Assembly: GCA_026421205.1 (NCBI GenBank)
Contig: JAPKBM010000005.1
Span: forward strand, 1-64,000
Source: Planctomycetota bacterium
GTDB lineage: Bacteria > Planctomycetota > UBA1135
Direction of reading: 5' to 3'
DNA length: 64,000 nucleotides
The position numbers and the translations under genes were made by a program. Below the pieces are notes generated by a model. The model saw nothing but the letters and a program-made list of their open reading frames with translations, did no database searches and was not told the origin of the DNA. Each line of letters opens with the position of its first letter. Position 1 is the stretch's first letter. Shown piece after piece: positions 9,451-16,820 of the stretch.

Positions 9451-10965
9451 ATGTTTAAGAAAATCCTGATTGCTAATCGAGGTGAAATCGCCCTTCGTAT
9501 TTTGCGGACTTCTCGCGAAATGGAGATTGAAACCGTTGCAGTTTATTCGGACGCGGACCGCAATTCTCTCCATGTTCGTTTCGCCAATGAGGCCTACCGT
9601 CTGGGTGGACCAACTCCTGCGGAGTCTTATCTTTGTATGGACCGAATTTTGGAAATTGCCCAAGAGAGTGGCGCCGAAGCGATTCATCCTGGCTTTGGTT
9701 TCCTTGCAGAAAATGCGGAGTTCGTGGAAAGGGTGGAGGCGGCAGGATTGGTTTTTATTGGACCCACGGCCCAGGCGATGCAAGTGATGGGGGATAAAAT
9801 CGAGTCTCGCAAGGCCATGATGAAGGCAGGGGTCTCTGTAATTCCAGGTATGGCCGAACCTCTCTCCGATTCTTGTCAAGCAGAGCAGGTGGCCCATGAA
9901 ATGGGCTACCCCGTAATGCTGAAGGCGTCGGCTGGTGGCGGCGGGAAGGGGATTCGCATTATTCGAGAAGCCAGTGAAATGAAAGGTGCTTTTACCATTG
10001 CTAGTGGAGAGGCCAAAAATTCTTTTGGTGATGGGCGCATGTATCTTGAAAAGTATCTTGAACAACCTCGGCATATTGAAGTACAAATTCTTGCGGACAC
10101 GCATGGCCGAGTGATGCATCTTGGAGAGCGAGAATGCTCTATTCAAAGGCGTCATCAGAAACTCATTGAAGAGGCCCCGGCCAACTATGTCGATATCGCT
10201 TTGCGTGAACGCATGGGGGCTGCCGCGATTACCGCTGCGGAAGCCGTTCAGTACCGTTCCGCAGGTACGGTTGAGTTTTTACTTTCAGGCGGAGAGTTTT
10301 ATTTCTTGGAAATGAATACACGCTTGCAGGTGGAGCACGCCATTACGGACGTGGTTTATGACGTAGACCTCGTCGAACAAATGATTCGGATTGCTGCGGG
10401 CGAAAAGCTCACTCTTCCCGATTCCATGCAGCCTCGACGTCATGCCATCGAAGTGCGTATCAATGCAGAGGATCCGGAAAACAACTTTATGCCCTCCATT
10501 GGCAAGATCGGAAATATCCGGATTCCCGGTGGCCCTGGCATTCGTGTTGATTCGGCTTTGTTTAACGCGATGGAAGTTTCCCCCCATTATGATTCCATGG
10601 TGGCCAAGGTAATCTCAAGTGGGTCTAGCCGTGAGCAGGCTTTGCGTCGAATGTGCCGTGCTTTGCAGGAACTTCACGTGGGTGGAATCGTGACGAACGC
10701 AGGAGTTGCTTTGCAATTGTTGCAATCCAAGGGTTTTCGAGCTGGAACCTATGACACAGGCTACCTAGAGCGTTTTCTAGAAGCGGCAGGTCCTGTGGAG
10801 CGCTCCGTCCCAGATGATTTAGAGGAAATTGCCGCAATTGTTGCCGTATTGCATCGGGTGCACACGGCCACGGGAAAAGTGCCTCTCTCTTCTTCCCCCT
10901 CTTCGGGACTCAACCCCTGGGTTGCTCAAGGTCGTCGCCAAGAACTTCTAGGGTCTCGCTCATGA
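9451..10965 (+). CDS. Biotin carboxylase subunit of propionyl-CoA carboxylase
   Basis: ATP-dependent carboxylation of biotin, the first half-reaction of the carboxylase. The 504 residues contain only the biotin carboxylase part, as in AccC: the N-terminal KKILIANRGEIALRI, the ATP-grasp glycine loop KASAGGGGKGIRI, and the catalytic EMNTRLQVEHAITD. No biotinyl domain is attached; a separate carrier follows. ATG at 9451 gives the canonical MFKKILIANRG. A GTG at 9448 overlapping the pccB stop is the alternative. The tail after about residue 450 is low complexity (SSSPSSG). Position argues for a dedicated propionyl-CoA carboxylase alpha part rather than the fatty-acid accC. Confidence 0.92.
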   Translation: MFKKILIANRGEIALRILRTSREMEIETVAVYSDADRNSLHVRFANEAYRLGGPTPAESYLCMDRILEIAQESGAEAIHPGFGFLAENAEFVERVEAAGLVFIGPTAQAMQVMGDKIESRKAMMKAGVSVIPGMAEPLSDSCQAEQVAHEMGYPVMLKASAGGGGKGIRIIREASEMKGAFTIASGEAKNSFGDGRMYLEKYLEQPRHIEVQILADTHGRVMHLGERECSIQRRHQKLIEEAPANYVDIALRERMGAAAITAAEAVQYRSAGTVEFLLSGGEFYFLEMNTRLQVEHAITDVVYDVDLVEQMIRIAAGEKLTLPDSMQPRRHAIEVRINAEDPENNFMPSIGKIGNIRIPGGPGIRVDSALFNAMEVSPHYDSMVAKVISSGSSREQALRRMCRALQELHVGGIVTNAGVALQLLQSKGFRAGTYDTGYLERFLEAAGPVERSVPDDLEEIAAIVAVLHRVHTATGKVPLSSSPSSGLNPWVAQGRRQELLGSRS

Positions 10966-11483
10966 AGTACTTCCTAAAGTCCGCACAAGGCAGAAGCTTT
11001 GAAATAAACGTTGAGGCAACCTCATCCGATCATTTTCGCATCACGCTGGATGGCAAAGAAGTGGAAGCTGATTTTTTTGATGTCGATGGTTCGGGGCAAT
11101 ATGCCGCTGCCATTCAAGGTCGGTCTTTTGCAGCATCCATTGAGCAAACGGATGAGCAGCATTTACGGGTGACCATTGGAGGAGAAACGTTCTCCATGTT
11201 GGCCGAAGATGAAGGTGAGCAAGTTGCTGGAGTGTTGGCTTCTTCACGTCCAAAGGCCGAAGTCATTAAGGCAGCCATGCCTGGTGTGGTCATCGCCGTC
11301 CGGGTATCCGTCGGAGATCACTTGGAGCCAGGACAGGCGGTCTTGGTGTTGGAGGCCATGAAGATGCAAAATGAAATGGCAAGTCAAGAAGGTGGCGTCG
11401 TGAAAGAAGTTTTAGTTGCTGAAGGGGATACGGTTTCGGCAAACGCGGTTCTCGTCCGCCTAGAGCCGCTTCCAGAAAGTTAA
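10962..11483 (+). CDS. Biotin carboxyl carrier protein
   Basis: Carries biotin between the carboxylase and carboxyltransferase encoded just upstream. The 173 residues comprise an N-terminal region of about 95 residues with two short beta-rich segments, then a biotinyl/lipoyl domain (about 101-170). The biotinylated lysine is Lys134 in LEAMKMQNEM. The N-terminal part is probably the subunit-binding region seen in propionyl-CoA carboxylase alpha chains, here split off as its own gene. The ATG overlaps the previous stop (ATGA). The stop lies in GTTAAC, where the convergent neighbour's stop is also encoded on the other strand. Confidence 0.92.
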   Translation: MKYFLKSAQGRSFEINVEATSSDHFRITLDGKEVEADFFDVDGSGQYAAAIQGRSFAASIEQTDEQHLRVTIGGETFSMLAEDEGEQVAGVLASSRPKAEVIKAAMPGVVIAVRVSVGDHLEPGQAVLVLEAMKMQNEMASQEGGVVKEVLVAEGDTVSANAVLVRLEPLPES

Positions 11484-12202
11484 CCTTTTCGGAATTCTGG
11501 CGGAAGAATATTTTGAAGGGCGGGGTCGACGACCTCGAGGGCGGCTTCTTTAACCTTGGCTTTAATCCAAGTACGTACATCTTCCCCCTCTTCTTCCAAG
11601 GCGATTAAGGTGGGATACATAGCTAGCATATGACGGACGTCGGTAGTGTCATCCGCAGCTTCTTTTCCCTGATGATATTCCATAATTTGAAGGAAGTGGT
11701 ATCCGTAGACCGTCAAGAATGGGCCTTGAAGTTCATTCGTTTTCCCAGAATGTGAAATCCGGTCAAAAGGCTGCACGGCAGTTCCTCGGCTAAAGGTGTA
11801 TCGCCCGTCAGGGGTGGGTGCCTCGGTGTCGTCAGAATACTGCTGCACCATTTTTGTGAAAGACATTCCGTCCTGTACCGCTTGAAGCGCCCCCTCACAT
11901 TTTTCCCTCATTGCTGGGAGCTCTGTGGCGAGTATGCTTTGCAATACATAGGATGGAATGATTGCTTTGACGGCGTCTCGGAGAAGAAGATCGGTCGGCG
12001 ATTTTCGATAGCTTTGGAAGTAATGACAAAGATTCTCCAGCTCATTCGCATATACAGGAAGACCATTAATCTTGAGCACGATGTGGTTTTGAGAAAAGAG
12101 TGGCGTATGAGTAACCGATGAGGCGCGGGGTTCTTGAGCCGACACATTCTTTGTAGTGGTGAAGAGTGTGGCGAAGAGAAGGAATGGGACAATGTATTTC
12201 AT
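11480..12202 (-). CDS. Secreted parvulin-like (PpiC-type) foldase
   Basis: A 240-residue protein with a signal peptide (residues 1-22, ending VSAQ). A SurA-like N-terminal helix region starts at HIVLKINGLPVYANELENL, and a degenerate parvulin domain runs from about residue 130. The latter retains the typical core (FTKMVQQYSDD, then DGRYTFSRG, QGPFLTVYGYHFLQIME). Such proteins catalyse prolyl isomerisation or chaperone outer-membrane proteins in the periplasm. Some active-site residues look altered, so a chaperone role without catalysis is possible. Its ATG overlaps the stop of the M50 protease gene (ATGA), so both are probably translated from one mRNA. Confidence 0.72.
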   Translation of the reverse strand: MKYIVPFLLFATLFTTTKNVSAQEPRASSVTHTPLFSQNHIVLKINGLPVYANELENLCHYFQSYRKSPTDLLLRDAVKAIIPSYVLQSILATELPAMREKCEGALQAVQDGMSFTKMVQQYSDDTEAPTPDGRYTFSRGTAVQPFDRISHSGKTNELQGPFLTVYGYHFLQIMEYHQGKEAADDTTDVRHMLAMYPTLIALEEEGEDVRTWIKAKVKEAALEVVDPALQNILPPEFRKG

Positions 12203-13041
12203 GGATTCTTACTGGATTTTTTTTGACGAAAATATTCTTCCATGGATCCGTGGAAGTTCTCTAAGTCATCTGTCGATTCTTGGGTGTCACTTTCATCTTC
12301 GAACAAGTTATCAACGACGGTGTCTTCCGGGGGTTTTCGCGTCAATGCCCTCTTCCAAACCTCTTCCGGTGACAGCAGGGGGGCCTGACCAGTGCGTAAG
12401 ATGACCTGCATCAATTCCATTCTTGCCATCCATGCGAGGTATCCACATAAAACGAGGGCAATGAGAACAAAGTCATATCGAATTGAAACCGCGAATAGTA
12501 TGAGAAGGAGGAGATTGCTGAGTGCAATGGCGGCTCGGCTTGCATCGGTTAGCGAGGCTCGACGGGAAAGCCAAGAGCGTAAAATCCTTCCTCCATCCAG
12601 TGGAAAGGCCGGGATGAGATTGCCTAGGGCAAGGGAACCATGAATCCACATTCCGACTTCCCCAATTCTTCCTGGAAAAAGTGCAAAAATGGCAAGAAAG
12701 CAAAGGTTGACTCCAGGCCCAGCGGCGGCAACCAGTCCTTCGACTTTGGGTTGAGCCATCATGCCTTCAATGCGGGCGGCTCCTCCTAAAGGACGAATCG
12801 TGATGTCAAGTACGCGAAGGCCAAAGTGGCGCGCCATCAAGGCATGACCTAGTTCATGCGCTAGGAGTGCCATGATTAATAAGAAGAGAATCCCAATCAA
12901 CTCTCCGGCTGCAACCGCCCCTCCGAGGGCCATGGCTTGAAAAACAATCCACAGCGTTAAGAGGATCGCCAAGGGCGTAACGAAAAGGGGAATCCCAAAG
13001 AGGCGTCCAAGGGACATGGGACGGAGGAGGGAAGGGGACAT
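12199..13041 (-). CDS. M50-family (site-2-type) intramembrane metalloprotease
   Basis: A 280-residue polytopic membrane protein. The zinc site HELGH lies at residues 62-66 inside a hydrophobic segment. The third ligand motif NLIPAFPLDGGR is at about 141-152 (LDGG 148-151), the arrangement of compact M50B/SpoIVFB-like proteases that cut transmembrane substrates. About five or six membrane segments are visible (around residues 18-40, 46-62, 100-122, 132-146, 166-195). The acidic C-terminal tail (from about 235) has no recognisable domain. No PDZ or CBS domain is present. It heads a two-gene operon with the parvulin-like protein, which suggests a role in envelope protein quality control; the substrate is unknown. 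Confidence 0.9.
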   Translation of the reverse strand: MSPSLLRPMSLGRLFGIPLFVTPLAILLTLWIVFQAMALGGAVAAGELIGILFLLIMALLAHELGHALMARHFGLRVLDITIRPLGGAARIEGMMAQPKVEGLVAAAGPGVNLCFLAIFALFPGRIGEVGMWIHGSLALGNLIPAFPLDGGRILRSWLSRRASLTDASRAAIALSNLLLLILFAVSIRYDFVLIALVLCGYLAWMARMELMQVILRTGQAPLLSPEEVWKRALTRKPPEDTVVDNLFEDESDTQESTDDLENFHGSMEEYFRQKKSSKNP

Positions 13042-13050
13042 GCGTTTCTC

Positions 13051-13071
13051 AGGATACCCACGTGCTATCCT
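13051..13071. promoter_or_regulatory. Divergent -10 elements forming an inverted repeat
   Basis: AGGATA (13051-13056) and TATCCT (13066-13071) are exact reverse complements 9 nt apart. Read outward, each gives a TATCCT -10: 9 nt before the M50 protease ATG on the minus strand, and 5 nt before the plus-strand ATG at 13077. The spacer contains CACGTG. It could be two leaderless promoters or an operator. Confidence 0.4.
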
Positions 13072-13076
13072 TGGGC

Positions 13077-14222
13077 ATGTTCGCTCTTCTTGGTCTGTGC
13101 TTTTTTCAAACGATTCCGCCTCTGGAAGAGCGCCTTCTCCAGGCTGACGCCGTGGTCATGGGGAAGATAGAGCGTTCCATGAATATCGCGCAAATGACAC
13201 TGCGGGTGCAGAGAAGCTTGCGTGCTTCTCGCACGCTCTCTCTTCTGACAATCCCTCTGGTCGCAAACGATTTTAGCCTCCCGCCAGAAGCGACTTCGGT
13301 TCTTGTCTTCTTGAAATCTCATGGAAGTAGGTGGGCATTGATGAATCATCCCAAGGCATTGCTTGCGTGCAATCAACGGGAGATAGCCTATTACATTGCC
13401 GCAGTTCAGGAATTCGATACTTGGCAAAAAATGAAACCCGGCGCGAGCAAAGAAGAAGCACGGCTTCAATGGTGGTTAAATCTTGCCGAGCACCCGGCCA
13501 CGCGTCACGAAGTAGCAGAATTTTTTCTGAAGCATTCGTTCTATTTAACTCAGCTTAATGCGGAGCAAAGAAAAACTTTAGTGGCCGCTTGCGTCGTAAA
13601 CGCGGTACAAGCCCCTTCTTCCACGGCAGACTTGCTGATGGCTATCTCGGAAGTGGCCGGTTTGGGTTTTTCCGAGACAGTGACGAACCACTTGCGTGCT
13701 CTGGCTTTCGCGTCAAAGAGTGAGCAACCGTATCTAGAGCCTTCTCATTGGATTCGCACGGAGTCCGGTCAAATTAGCAAAGCAATTCGGACATTGTCTC
13801 CGCCATCATCTCCCCGTGGCCCTCAGCCTCCGGTTTTTTCCGGAACCATGCCTTCGCTCACGGCGCAGCAAAGAATCTCCACAATGAAGGGGGGGGCCGT
13901 AACGGGGGTGGATGGCAAAGAGTGGAAACTCACGGCATTGGTGTTTATGCCTATCCCGCATTCCTTTTCTGGAAAGCGTGGAGGGAAGTCCAAAGGTCCT
14001 CACGCGATATTCTTAAACGGGAAAGAGAAATATGTTCTCCCTCTGGAGGCCGACGGAGATTTGGCCGAGCTGGCACATCAATTAACGGGAGTCCCGCATC
14101 CAACGATGCGCGGTTTGTTGTCCAGAGCCTACCTTGAGGTCATGGACAAAGACCCTCTTTACATTCCGCTCGCTCGGAAGAGACTCTTAGAAAGAGGTTC
14201 CGAGAAGCATTCCGGCAAATGA
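13077..14222 (+). CDS. Hypothetical secreted protein with NTR-like N-terminal region
   Basis: I do not recognise a characterised family. The 381-residue protein begins with a short hydrophobic segment (MFALLGLCFFQ). The following region (LLQADAVVMGKIERS, then strands with PPEATSVLVFLK and a WALMN strand) resembles the netrin-like/TIMP-type domain seen in secreted bacterial proteins with an 'ADAVVxGxV' start. The middle (about 115-230) is predicted helical. The C-terminal half has Pro/Ser linkers and a basic tail (ARKRLLERGSEKHSGK). I chose ATG 13077 rather than GTG 13062 because a TATCCT box sits 5 nt before it. The 3' end overlaps the convergent mlaD-like gene by 36 bp. Confidence 0.6.
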   Translation: MFALLGLCFFQTIPPLEERLLQADAVVMGKIERSMNIAQMTLRVQRSLRASRTLSLLTIPLVANDFSLPPEATSVLVFLKSHGSRWALMNHPKALLACNQREIAYYIAAVQEFDTWQKMKPGASKEEARLQWWLNLAEHPATRHEVAEFFLKHSFYLTQLNAEQRKTLVAACVVNAVQAPSSTADLLMAISEVAGLGFSETVTNHLRALAFASKSEQPYLEPSHWIRTESGQISKAIRTLSPPSSPRGPQPPVFSGTMPSLTAQQRISTMKGGAVTGVDGKEWKLTALVFMPIPHSFSGKRGGKSKGPHAIFLNGKEKYVLPLEADGDLAELAHQLTGVPHPTMRGLLSRAYLEVMDKDPLYIPLARKRLLERGSEKHSGK

Positions 14223-15296
14223 ACTGACCGGCTGTGCCTCGCGCACATCTTCGAGTGAGTTGTTGAGCAACTTCATTGCGCTCATCATTTCCTCATAAGC
14301 GGCATCCGTCATGAGGAGTTTCCCTACGGTTCCTCGCCCTTCCAAAACAGCCGCCGTGATTTGATTGACCCGATTAAGGAATTCAGCAGCGTCTTGAGCA
14401 AGTCGGTCATCGGCAATCACTTTGCCCAAGAGGCCTTTCCCCATGCTGGCGTCGGTAAGCATGAGGTTGATACGTTTTGCAGCAAAACTTAAATTACTCA
14501 CCAGTTGAATCGTATCCGCTTGGAGACCCTCATCTGTCAGCATCGATCCAAGCGCACCCCGACCACTGGCAATTTGGTCGGCAATTAACACGAGGTTTCT
14601 CATGGCGTCGGCACCGTCATTAATCATGGCAATCAGCTGACCTCGCATTTCTTCATTCTCCACTAACATACCGACGGCCCCCTTGCCGGATCGGATGTCT
14701 TCTGCGACATCTCGTGCAGCATCCATAAACACTTCCAGATTTTCACGGAGGTCCTTGTCGACAAGCATGGCCCCTAAAGCGCCTTCGCCACGACTGAGTG
14801 CTCCAGAAGCAACCCGAAGGTTTTCAACTATTTCGCCGACGGCATCTCGGTTTTCTGCAACCAGTTCTCCTAAGGCTGCAATAGCAGAATAGCCGACGGA
14901 GCCCAGGAGCTCCGCATCTGCCGGAATCAAAACTTCATAGGCTGGCCCAGGGTCAATCTCTACGACACGACCACCCAAAACCGTGAATTCACTGATACGG
15001 ATGCGGTATCCTCGATGGAGCGTGACCGGTTTCCCAAATTCCAAGTCAACCCCAATGCGTCTGTCATCCGGTTTCTGGTCAAAATATTCCACCCCAGTGA
15101 CAGTTCCCGTTTGTCGACCAGCGACTAAAACTAAGTCACCTTCTTTCAGGCCACTTGCATTGGAAAACCAAACCTTTAACCCGCTTTTCTCTCGAAAGGA
15201 AAACCCGGTTAAAACAATGGTGTAGTAAAGGAGCAGGGATATGGCCCCAAAGAAGACGAGGCCTAGTGCAAAATCACGGCGTGCGTTTTTTTCCAT
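14187..15296 (-). CDS. mlaD: MlaD-like MCE domain protein (periplasmic lipid-binding subunit)
   Basis: Substrate-binding subunit of an MCE-type lipid transporter. The protein (369 residues from ATG 15296) has one N-terminal membrane helix (about 9-28). A single MCE domain (about 35-115) runs from SGLKVWFSNASGLKEGDLVLVAG to the conserved VLGGRVVEIDPG. Five copies of a GxGxLGxLLxD-type repeat follow (GALGAML, GAVGMLV, GALGSML, GLLGKVI, GTVGKLL), typical of the C-terminal needle or hexamer region of such proteins. The longer frame to 15413 would overlap the ATPase gene; ATG 15296 starts 1 nt after the ATPase stop and is preferred. Confidence 0.9.
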   Translation of the reverse strand: MEKNARRDFALGLVFFGAISLLLYYTIVLTGFSFREKSGLKVWFSNASGLKEGDLVLVAGRQTGTVTGVEYFDQKPDDRRIGVDLEFGKPVTLHRGYRIRISEFTVLGGRVVEIDPGPAYEVLIPADAELLGSVGYSAIAALGELVAENRDAVGEIVENLRVASGALSRGEGALGAMLVDKDLRENLEVFMDAARDVAEDIRSGKGAVGMLVENEEMRGQLIAMINDGADAMRNLVLIADQIASGRGALGSMLTDEGLQADTIQLVSNLSFAAKRINLMLTDASMGKGLLGKVIADDRLAQDAAEFLNRVNQITAAVLEGRGTVGKLLMTDAAYEEMMSAMKLLNNSLEDVREAQPVSSFAGMLLGTSF

Positions 15297-15297
15297 G

Positions 15298-16023
15298 TTA
15301 TTTACTTTGCCCGAGAAACTCGCTGACCCGCGGATGGGGGTCAGAGAGGAAGGCGTCGAGCGGCGCCTCGGTGACAAGGGCTCCTTTTTCAAAAAGAGCC
15401 ACGCGGTCCGCAATCAGTTGCGCGCAAGCCCAACTATGAGTAACGGTGATGGACGTGGTGTGCAGTTCATCCCTGAGGCGACGAATCATGCGGCTCACAC
15501 TGGTGGACATTTCTGGATCAAGCCCTGCTTCTGGCTCATCATAAAGAATGATGCGCGGGTCGGTGACCAGTGCGCGGGCTAGCCCTACGCGTTTTTGCAT
15601 TCCGCCTGAAAGTTCCGCAGGGTATTTTTGAAGATCGCCTTCCATGCGAACAAGTTTGAGGACATGTTCTACTTTATCCTGGATTTGACTGGGCGAAAGT
15701 TCGCGCGTTTCCTTCAGCGGCAGTGCAACATTTTCGAAAACGCTGAGCCAATTAATTAGCGCAGCGTGTTGGAAAAGGTACCCCATATTTCGCCGAAGAC
15801 CTCGGAGTTCATCGGGGGTAAGGTCTGGCACGGATTTCCCCTGGACCCATACATCACCGGCATCCGGTTTGAGTAATCCAATGATATGCTTCAGAATCAC
15901 GCTTTTCCCCGCACCGGATGGTCCCATGAGAACCAGGGACTCCCCATCGGCGACGTGAAGATTCAAATCATCGAGGACTTTGTGAGAGCCAAAGCTCTTC
16001 TGAAGATGTTGCAGTCGGATCAA
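15298..16023 (-). CDS. mlaF: MlaF-like ABC transporter ATPase
   Basis: Energises the MCE transporter at the inner membrane. The 241 residues are a single ABC domain: Walker A GPSGAGKS (about 34-41), Q-loop in MGYLFQHAAL, signature LSGGMQKRVGLARAL, Walker B IILYDEPEAGLDP, and the switch His in TVTHSW. The LSGGMQKR signature and the EAGLDP Walker B extension are typical of MlaF/Mkl-type ATPases. The start is TTG at 16023, overlapping the permease stop as TTGA, and gives the standard N-terminus MIRLQHLQKSFG. Translational coupling with the permease is likely. Confidence 0.95.
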   Translation of the reverse strand: MIRLQHLQKSFGSHKVLDDLNLHVADGESLVLMGPSGAGKSVILKHIIGLLKPDAGDVWVQGKSVPDLTPDELRGLRRNMGYLFQHAALINWLSVFENVALPLKETRELSPSQIQDKVEHVLKLVRMEGDLQKYPAELSGGMQKRVGLARALVTDPRIILYDEPEAGLDPEMSTSVSRMIRRLRDELHTTSITVTHSWACAQLIADRVALFEKGALVTEAPLDAFLSDPHPRVSEFLGQSK

Positions 16024-16820
16024 TGTAGGAGGAACTTTCCGAGGAAGAAGTTGAGAACAATAATCAAAATAATTGAATCTCGCACGGCGGAACGTGTGGT
16101 TTGACCGACGCCTTGTGCGCCATTGGTCGCATGCAGGCCGCTGGCACAGCTCACAATGGCGGTGACAAAACCAAAAACTATGGACTTGATGAGGCCCGAA
16201 TAGAGACTGACGGGAAGCGGAATTGTGCTTCCGATGTCTTGAAGGGCTGTCATGGCATTATGAGTGTAACCACTGAAGTCCAGCCCGAGTTGGGTAACAG
16301 CAATCACGCCCCCGCCTAATGTGCCGACCCAAACCGAGAGTAACGTCAGGATAGGGGAGACAAGGGTGAGGGCGATGACTCGTGGAAGAACAAGATAACT
16401 CACGACGTCAACAGAGAGCACATCAAGAGCAGTGATTTCCTCTTGCACCTTCATCGTTCCAAGTTCCGCCGCCATCGCACTGCCGACGCTGGCGGCAAGA
16501 ATGATTGCCGTGACAAAAGGTGCCATTTCTCTCGCCATCAAGATAGAAACCAAGAGTCCAATATTTTCTTGCTGCCCATATTTAGAAAGTTCTAAACCGA
16601 CTTGAAGCGAAACAATCATGCCGATGAAAAAACCGACTAATAAAGAAACGTGAAGCGTTTTAATGCCGCCAAGAAATAATTGTTCCTTGAATGTTTGGCG
16701 TCGGCGAAAAAGGTGAGGGATTCTTACAAAAACTTGACCCGCTAAAAAGACCCCGTAACCCCCATTCACGAGAAGGGGGCGAAGGAATCGATTTCCGAAA
16801 TGAAGGAAGGGGTTGCTCAA
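16020..16820 (-). CDS. mlaE: MlaE-like ABC transporter permease
   Basis: Inner-membrane permease of the MCE lipid transporter. The 266 residues contain the MlaE/YrbE family core: an N-terminal amphipathic region ending in PHLFRRRQTFKEQLFLGG, about five membrane helices, and the conserved stretch around ASVGSAMAAELGTMKVQEEITAL, which contacts the ATPase. The family length is about 260. The start is TTG at 16820, overlapping the preceding stop as TTGA, so this operon uses two consecutive TTGA couplings. No MlaB (STAS) or MlaC gene is present; many bacteria keep only the MlaFED-type core. Confidence 0.94.
   Translation of the reverse strand: MSNPFLHFGNRFLRPLLVNGGYGVFLAGQVFVRIPHLFRRRQTFKEQLFLGGIKTLHVSLLVGFFIGMIVSLQVGLELSKYGQQENIGLLVSILMAREMAPFVTAIILAASVGSAMAAELGTMKVQEEITALDVLSVDVVSYLVLPRVIALTLVSPILTLLSVWVGTLGGGVIAVTQLGLDFSGYTHNAMTALQDIGSTIPLPVSLYSGLIKSIVFGFVTAIVSCASGLHATNGAQGVGQTTRSAVRDSIILIIVLNFFLGKFLLH

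Noticed and set aside
9391..10155. Minus-strand frame of 254 codons
   Set aside because: Antisense to the biotin carboxylase gene; no recognisable domain.
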